64,000 bases of DNA from Acanthosepion lycidas (Eukaryota; Mollusca; Cephalopoda; Sepiida; Sepiidae), in contig OZ010578.1 in the NCBI GenBank assembly GCA_963932145.1, positions 22,082,827 through 22,146,826 of the forward strand, in the 5' to 3' direction. The notes beneath the pieces were generated by a model. That model made no database searches. It saw only the letters and a list, made by a program, of their open reading frames with translations, and was not told the DNA's origin. Made by a program: the position numbers and the translations under genes. Shown here piece after piece: positions 57,149 through 64,000 of the stretch (positions are counted from its first letter, which is position 1; every line of letters starts with the position of its first letter).

Positions 57149-58149
57149 CTAGACATTCTAAACTCTAACCCTTATGAAGAAAATTTTATTATCGTAATGT
57201 TCATTTAAAAGTTTGCTCAACGACAATATTATCCTATAGCTTATGACGTCATCAGCTATTGTAGAAACACTCTTAATGTGTCAGCAGACGGCAACCCTGT
57301 ATTCTAATAAAAAAAAAAAGATGATGAAATAAGCTTAAATTTTATAGAGATATTTTATGAATAACCATCATATTCTTTTGAAAGTCCTATCTTTTTTTCA
57401 TATTTCATTGAATATATAATATAATATAATATAATATAATATTGAATGAATAATTCCTTCGTGGAGTCATCAGTTTGGTAATCAGTTTTGGTTCATTGTT
57501 ATCATAGAAATAGGAAGTCTATTTCTTTATCAATCTTAACTTTCGTTCATTCACCCTTATTATTTTTGTCTGTTAGTGCTACTAGTAGCGACAAACTTAA
57601 TCTACTAGCCTTTACTTACCGTTATATTTTACAGCTATATTCTCCGGCCTTCCTGAGGTGAAACTCAAATAACTTAAGCAACAGCTTTGAAATATTTAAT
57701 GTTCCTTATTTCTTTAATTTCCTCAATGAAAAAAAATACGTTTAAAAACTTGCACGCTAAGTTCTATGGTTAGTAGATCCGTGAATATGAAAATAAGGAA
57801 AGTTAAAGGCGTTCCATCTTATTAAAGAAATCTAAATTGAACTTTTCTCGCCTATGATGGAAAGAATATTAATTAGTTCATCGATATTAAGGAGTTGATA
57901 ATCCTGTTTACGTAGTCCCACGATATTGAAAAAATCTTAATTGAAAATATCTTTTTTCTGGTTTCGAGGTTAATCATCAATTTGCTTATAAGTTCATTCC
58001 TTGTCAAATTTATGAGAGTGGCTTTCATTATGTTATTTAACTGCAAGTTTAATGCCACGTCAAACATTTTAAACGCTATGATCCTTTGATGGGGAGGAAG
58101 CACCACGTTTAAAATCGGGTTTCTCAAAAAGAAATGAAGAACTCTTGCT
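57149..58149. other. Left part of the inverted-duplication spacer
   Basis: Contains (TATAA)n at 57413-57442 and a third, short copy of the arm sequence at 57618-57672 (CGGCCTTCCTGAGGTGAAAC). No gene was recognised. Confidence 0.5.
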
Positions 58150-58512
58150 AAACATTTTTAATCAACAAGATACAAAGATGATCCACCCTTAAAAACATGG
58201 TTTGATCATCAAATGTGACACTGAATTACGTAGCAAAACCCAAATAATGTAACGAAACATATTATTGACTTCACCATCTCAGACTCTTATATTAAACAGT
58301 TCGTGGTAGATGAGAGAGTATATGGCTCCTACTTGGAATCAGATCATAGACTATTTGTAACTAATCTGCTAATACCAGCTGATAACATAGCAAGCTTCCA
58401 TCCATATAAAGCAAGAAAAATGCCGAGTTATATCATCCAAGCCCTTGAAAATGAAAGAATACATTTAGAATTCAATAATAAATTAGTCTCAGTTGACGTC
58501 AGTAAATCTTGA
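58150..58512 (+). pseudogene. LINE endonuclease C-terminal fragment
   Basis: Plus reading: NPNNVTKHIIDFTISDSYIK (about 58225-58280), then frame 58303-58512 with DERVYGSYLESDHRLFVTNL. The SDHRL motif contains the catalytic Asp-His pair of the APE-type endonuclease domain. ARKMPSYIIQALENERIHLE leads to the start of the linker. The N-terminal half and the polymerase are missing. Confidence 0.72.
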
Positions 58513-58527
58513 TAAAGGAATCAAATA

Positions 58528-58946
58528 ATGTTGTTGGGTTACAAATGGCGATTCTCTCACTTTGTTTAAGATAGTCACGAGGATCACGTGACGGCCGGTA
58601 AATGACGTCAGGACAGGAATTGACGAAGGCAGTTGTGATGTAAAGCCCAGAGAAGAAGGGTGTCCCTAGTGTACAGCGGTAGGCCTTACAGAGAAAACCA
58701 TATGGCCTAACCTGGTTCGTATAGAACCCGCGCTAACTCCATTTCTTACATACTGTTTGTTGATGTATATGTTGTAACTTCTCTGCGTGAGACACGTGTA
58801 TATATAAATTTGGTGTAAGACGTAGTATTATAAACTTCTTCGAGAACCAAGGTTGTTTATTATTCTTTTTCCATTCAGCCATTTCTTCCTGTCTGTGAAT
58901 TACGGTGTTGTTATATCACGGATATGACAATGCCCATAACCTAGGA
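58528..58946 (+). mobile_element. Possible solo LTR (uncertain)
   Basis: TGTTGTTGGGTTAC at 58529 and a terminal ATATGACA near 58939-58947 could be LTR ends. The interior has a higher-GC U3-like part (CGTGACGGCCGG), a TATATATAAATT box (58799-58810) and CTTCGAGAACC downstream. No convincing 5-bp target duplication was found. Confidence 0.3.
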
Positions 58947-60141
58947 AATGTAATTGGTTAAATAAATATTTCTTTCCTTCGCTCTCGATACAATCTTATC
59001 CTATCGTCATTAGCTGCAAAATTCTAGAAGTCACAGACAGACACATCGGGCGAAAAAGCTAAAGTCGAGAAAATTGATACAATAAATAAACAAACAGAAG
59101 AAGAAATAGAGGAGAAAGTACCAAACAATTAATATAGAAAATAAATAAAACAATTTCGTTACTTCTTTATGAAACCATATCTCCGGAAAATTAGAAATTA
59201 AATTAATGAAACCAAACAGCATAGACAATGTTAAAATGTGGGAAAAAGCGAAAAACCACAATAATATCATACAATCAAAACGTCTACAGAAAAATTATCG
59301 TTGTCTCAAAAAACATTTCAACCCTAGGATACAAAACTTAAGATGCCCGCAGAAAAAGAACATATACCAATATGCATGAAATCATTTCAATGTTCGTCTC
59401 CCAAAATAAACAATAATGAACATACGGAGAAAGAAATTAAGAATAAAGAAATAATAAAATAGCATTTCACATCGTGGCTGGACGTTTAAAAATGACTAAA
59501 GTTTATACTCAAAATCAATATCAAGTTTTTCTTTTTTCTGAAAGAAGTTTGTAATCAGAAATACACTGCAAAATGTAGGGTTTATCTCGTATTAATGAAT
59601 TATGGAAATAGAAAGTAGCTGTTAAGAGCGGCACTGGGATATATTTCGTGATGTTCCTTTTATTTGTTTTTAGATCTATGATATGAAATAAATATTATTA
59701 TTTTTATTATAATTATTAGTAATGATGCTTTTTCTTTTTTTTCTTTTTTTTTTTTTTGGCGGTGAGGGGGGGGCTCCTGATTTTTTAATCAAACTAATTT
59801 ATGTCCGTATATATAAAGCAACTTCGAGCCTGATCAGGGCCTAAATATGAACACCCGGTAATGTAAAGAAGGGCAGATGTTATAATGTCGTCATAAAATT
59901 GGGAAATTAAGGATTTTACATCAGTCTACTAGAATTGTATATAACTGAGACATTCTCCTATTATACTGATTGGTTCTTCACATTGCATCGAGGATCTCTG
60001 ATGCTGAAAATTGCTGGCAATAAATGATTAAAAACACTCCTGTGGCTAATATCGGGTTTTCGGCGATTGGGTAAGAGAACCAAGACTTATTGGCATGTTC
60101 GATGACCATCCTAGCGCAGTCAACAGGTAGCCATCTAAATT

Positions 60142-60145
<4 letters not shown>
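58947..60145. other. AT-rich DNA, nothing recognised
   Basis: T-run and G-run near 59730-59775. No coding similarity was seen. Confidence 0.4.

Positions 60146-60195
<50 letters not shown>
60146..60195. repeat. (TA)n array, about 50 bp
   Basis: Sits at the inner edge of the right arm of the inverted duplication. Confidence 0.97.
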
Positions 60196-60199
<4 letters not shown>

Positions 60200-60677
60200 G
60201 ATTTTGCTTTTTTCAGCTTCCATTTGGTTTCTTTTACAGTTTTTATCAGCATTACATATTACATTATAAATATTGCTTTGATCTGATCGTCTCGTCGTAG
60301 AGCAATAATAAACTAACTAGTTCTTGTTAGAATTACCATTTAGTTCGATCCTTATTACTAAAGATAATTGAGTTTCACCTCAGGAAGGCCGAAGAATAAA
60401 TCTGTAATATATAACGGTAAAACATGTTCTTCAGTAACTCCACTCCATTCTACGCAACGCGAAACTAGTAAAACATTCCGCACATTGGATTTATCTTGTT
60501 GAGATTCATTTCAATTACTAATTATTCTCTATAACACAGAACCAATATTCGTTGTCAATTGAGCCTTCCTCGGGTAAACTATTAGAAATCTGTTTCCAAC
60601 ATCACTTGTATTGGTTCACAAATTAGTACGTTCGACCATACTACCGATAGATTTTGAGCCTTATCAAGAGGAGTACG
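60200..60677. repeat. Large inverted duplication, right arm
   Basis: About 478 bp, reverse complement of 56657-57148. Lacks a short insertion (GAATGAAG) present in the left arm near 56735. Confidence 0.95.
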
Positions 60678-62205
60678 AATGATGTGATTCGCCTTCATTT
60701 GGCCACATGTAAAATATATGGTCAAACGCTATTATTGCAGTTCTCATATATTTTTATTGCGTTCTGTTAACCATACGGGTAAATTTAATTCTATGTTTTG
60801 TCGAAAGAGGTATAATTTTCTATGCATCTGGTTGTCTAATATTTAATATTTTCGAGTTGAGAAGATGGAAAAAAAGAAAAAAAATACTAAGCGCCGTGTA
60901 GAAGTCAGTTAGTACGACATATATTTGAGGAAGGTCAAAGGATGTATCCGGCGAAACTTGAATTTGTGTCAAAATAATAAAAATATGAATATAAACCAGT
61001 AAAATATAAACCAGTAAAATCAAATACTAAAAATTAATCTTAAATTTGAGAAAAATATTTTCGTTTCAAGTTTGGAAAGATTGAGTTTTTATCGATGTTT
61101 ATTCCGAAATTGTTACCTGTTTATTTGACATAAGATCGGCTAACTCCAACAAGAAAACATTGACACGCTTCCGAAATGATTGATAGTAATGTCTTCTAAA
61201 TAGCACTAGAATCGAAACTTGGTGGATAGATGTTCTGAGACACCTGTGTTCCACCAATCACATAGCCGGATATAATGAACGATAATGTCACACGCTTCAT
61301 CAGTGAAAATGAATCATTCTAAGAGCTGCTGAGCTGGGAAATAATGTAAAACAGAAATGTCCAAGATCGATTTCTGGAATCGGTTTCGTCGATTGAAGAC
61401 CCAAGAATCGAATGACTTCTCTAGTACTAAAATCGTTTCTGCATAACACAAGGAGTTATGTTTATTGGATAAGCGAAGAGAATATCTCTTTAATTCTCAG
61501 ATGATTTATTGTAAGTATTTGCATTATTTATATTGTTTGAATTGTTTCCCTCTTCAATATATACGGGTAAATGACGTTGGGGAAGGCATGAATCCAAGGC
61601 TTCCCCCCAGTTATGGGTTAATTATTTGAACTTGTATCAGTAAATCATCTGTACATCCCCAAAATGCGTAGAATCTAAAAGTATTTCTTGCTTGATAAAC
61701 CTTAAGCAGCAAATCAATTAATCTTTTTGCTTTGTTGCATCGATAACGAAACATCATATAATGATTAATACACACGAAGTGTATAGATCCTCATTGTGGC
61801 CTTTTATATTTACGAAATAATAATACTCTTAGCTTGCTGTTTCCATTCATCTTCGTCTGTCGTGATTGATACCAATTACTATTGAGTGATACCGGCTAAA
61901 ATGGTCTGTTCTTTGAACCTGACACTTTCACCAAGCTCTAACTTTACATGATTCACATCACACTAAAAATTTAATATTCCTGACTTGGAGCTGTCCAATA
62001 TTCATTTTCAGCCTTAAAAGAGCCTGCCTACATCTCCACGCGACTTGTGGGTGATTAATTTCCAGCCTACATTCCTCCATCCACTCAGTTATGTTCCATG
62101 CGTGATACACGCTTAGACGATCATGTATCTTTCGATAAATGACAGACGAGGCATATTTTTTCCCGCAGTAGGTTGTCATTTCTTTCTGCGGTAGACCAGT
62201 GGCCA
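60678..62205. other. AT-rich DNA with an open minus frame
   Basis: The minus frame 62206-61958 (ITEWMEECRLEINHPQVAWR) has protein-like composition but no recognised family or splice signals; it lies just 3' of the SINE head at 62270. The rest is featureless. Confidence 0.3.
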
Positions 62206-62345
62206 TCCATCCATATGGAGAGAAGAAGAGGATTCATACCTTTTCCAAGCACGTAAATGAAAGTATTATATTCGACTGGAATTTGAACTCGGCTTTGGAT
62301 TCCGAGCCACTATCCATTAGTCCACCGTCCCTCCCACAAATGCAA
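62206..62345 (-). repeat. tRNA-derived SINE-like element
   Basis: Minus strand: GGAGGGACGGTGGACTAATGGATAGTGG carries an A-box-like segment and GAGTTCAAATTCCAG a B-box, about 35 bp apart. The head matches 2640-2690, but the bodies differ. Possibly two subfamilies sharing a tRNA head. Confidence 0.5.
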
Positions 62346-63355
62346 TTTACTTGGGGTAAGATGAGCTAATAGAAGCATATTGAAGAGAAATTGAGCTGTG
62401 CGGAACGTTGCGTAACCTACTTAATGTGTTTCTATGGATCAATGACAGAACGTGGACTGATAGATATAGTAAGGAGTTAAACATTGCGTACATCAGCAAG
62501 CGATATAAAGTTGTGGAGAGCTCTGATTGCCAAACTCCATGGTTGGTTGTGACTATAAGTGTCCAAGCTCTCCTTTATTGATTAATTTAGTAAAAATTTC
62601 CTTTATAAAATGTGACTTTTCATATTCTTTTTATTTAAACATGTTTTGTATGAACAAAGGAGGATCAAGATGTCCGTAACCTTGGACAAAATGAGGAGCT
62701 GATATTGGATCTGAAATGTGCAATATTTTCGATCGATGGTTTTAATGCTAACCACTGAATTCCGCGGGTTGACCAGGAGTAAAAAAATAGTAAATATTGG
62801 TTTTGTAAAATAAATATTTTATTGTTAGGCTTCCAACTTCTTGATATAATCTGTATATATGCCTAGATGCCTAAACAACATGAGCGTTACCTGGCTATAA
62901 AAAACAATTGGTTTCAATCAAAATAATAACATATGTGTCGCATCCGGAAATTAAAGTTTTTGTTGCATTTCTTTTTCTTCATCTGTCATGGCTGACAACG
63001 CATTATTTTCGTGGCCATTGATGAAGTGAATTTTATTCATGACATCAATAACACATTGTTTCCTACGACGCTTTATCTAAAATTTAATAGAGTTTCTGTA
63101 GATCATTCGTATGGTTAGTTTTCTACATATTTTTTTTTTTCATTCGGATAAGTTGTGTTTGTTAAATAATGAAAATAAAATAAATTCAGTGGCATGGATA
63201 ATACACTATATTATCGATAACCCTGAAATTCTTTCTTTTTTTTTTTCGGTTTTTGTATATGACTGTCTTGGGGTTGGAGTCAGACGAATAAATAAGTCGA
63301 TGAAATGGATTAAAAAGTATGTATTATATTACTTATAAAAGTAATATTTCTAAGT
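62346..63355. other. AT-rich DNA, nothing recognised
   Basis: No shared repeat or coding similarity was seen up to the GC-rich array. Confidence 0.35.
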
Positions 63356-64000
63356 TCAGGGTCGGTTTACCTCCCCGAAAGAAAATCCGCCCTTCGCTGT
63401 AGCCTCTTTCGGGTTCCTCCCCGGACGAAGGCAGAGAGTTCAACCGATCAGCCGATCGACTTGGACGACTGACTATATTTAGTTACCCCTACCCACGTGG
63501 GCATCATGTAGCACAAGGCCTGGTTTAACGTGGGATCTCCGTGGTTTTAGGGTTGGTTTACCTCCCCGAAAGAGACTCCGCACATCGGAGTAGCCTCGTT
63601 CGGGTTGCTACCCGCCCTAAGGCAGAGAGTTCAACCGAACAGTCGGTTCAGAAGTGAACGACTGACGATATTCAGTCACCCCCACCCCCCACTGAGGCGT
63701 CATATGGCACAAAGCCGTTTTTAACGTGGGATTTCCGAGCCCGTGTGCTCGGCCCAAAAATATGCCCACTGAACCCTTATAAACGGTCTCAGCGCCGGTT
63801 TACCTCCGCGAACGAGACTCCGCCCCTCGGCGTAACCTCGTTCGGGTTCCTCTCCGCCCGAAGGCAGAGAGTTCAACCGAACTGTTGGTTCAGAAGTGAA
63901 CGACTGACTGGGGCATCATGTGACACAAGGTCGGTTATTTATTGTGGGTTCTCGAGCCCGTGGGCTCGGCCCAAAAATATGCCCATTGAACCCATATAAA
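63356..64000 (+). repeat. GC-rich tandem array, at least three units, continuing past the window
   Basis: GGTTTACCTCC-like starts at about 63364, 63555 and 63797 (191 and 242 bp apart; the first unit lacks about 50 bp). Each has TTCGGGTTCCTCCCC, AGAGTTCAACCGA and GGCATCATGTG segments. Later units end with the perfect palindrome GAGCCCGTGGGCTC (63954-63967). Same family as 28480-29020 and, reversed, 14680-14900. Open frames through it are fragments without recognised function. Confidence 0.85.

Noticed and set aside
61958-62206. Minus-strand frame with mixed charged composition
   Set aside because: It lies immediately 3' of a SINE-like head and has no recognised domain, so it is more likely repeat body than exon.
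62206-62345. Possible functional tRNA gene
   Set aside because: A and B boxes are present but the cloverleaf arms do not pair well, and a similar head recurs with a different body at 2440-2690, as expected for SINEs.

Overview
The window looks like a piece of a large, AT-rich, repeat-saturated metazoan genome, most likely a cephalopod mollusc of the Octopus type. This is inferred from dozens of long TA dinucleotide arrays, tRNA-like short repeats, many decayed LINE fragments, a Penelope-like element, and mariner and Tc1 relics in compact non-coding DNA. No complete host gene is visible. There are no ribosome binding sites, operons, CRISPR arrays or tRNA genes that look functional.

Layout. 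1-1240 holds the only candidate host gene start: a minus-strand first exon (872-1077) with a TATA-like box, a good splice donor and an N-terminus like a mitochondrial targeting peptide. 2430-4800 holds a tRNA-like SINE, a foldback repeat (family A) and two head-to-head LINE fragments. 6586-7545 holds two divergent LINE 3' ends and an 80-bp mariner-type MITE. 8500-11800 holds TA arrays, shared repeats B, C and D and a perfect hairpin. 13845-20385 holds family A copies, an LTR end, LINE pieces, an 840-bp-spaced direct repeat and a cluster of three foldbacks separated by TA arrays. 21340-22110 is a polypurine tract. 22900-26190 is packed with LINE relics. 26384-26639 is an unidentified open frame behind a strong splice acceptor. 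27758-30337 holds a palindromic TA array, GC-rich tandem units, a Penelope-like element (RT plus GIY-YIG) and a solo LTR. 30715-34396 holds a Tc1-type and a DD34D mariner-type transposase relic. 36435-48130 holds more family A, LINE relics and a large LTR. 49240-49319 is the second MITE. 50460-52560 holds trinucleotide, polypurine and TCTA/TA minisatellite DNA. 52800-58512 is LINE debris on both strands. 56657-60677 is a 4-kb inverted duplication. 63356 to the end is a second large array of the GC-rich units.

The features do not form a pathway. The recurring theme is inverted repetition: MITEs, foldbacks, head-to-head LINEs and inverted duplications. If transcribed, these would fold into long double-stranded RNA. 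All transposable-element coding regions seen are disrupted by stops, frameshifts or truncation, so none looks autonomous. At least five LINE families can be told apart by their reverse transcriptase, endonuclease or C-terminal sequences. Family names 1-5 and repeat names A-D are local labels for this window.
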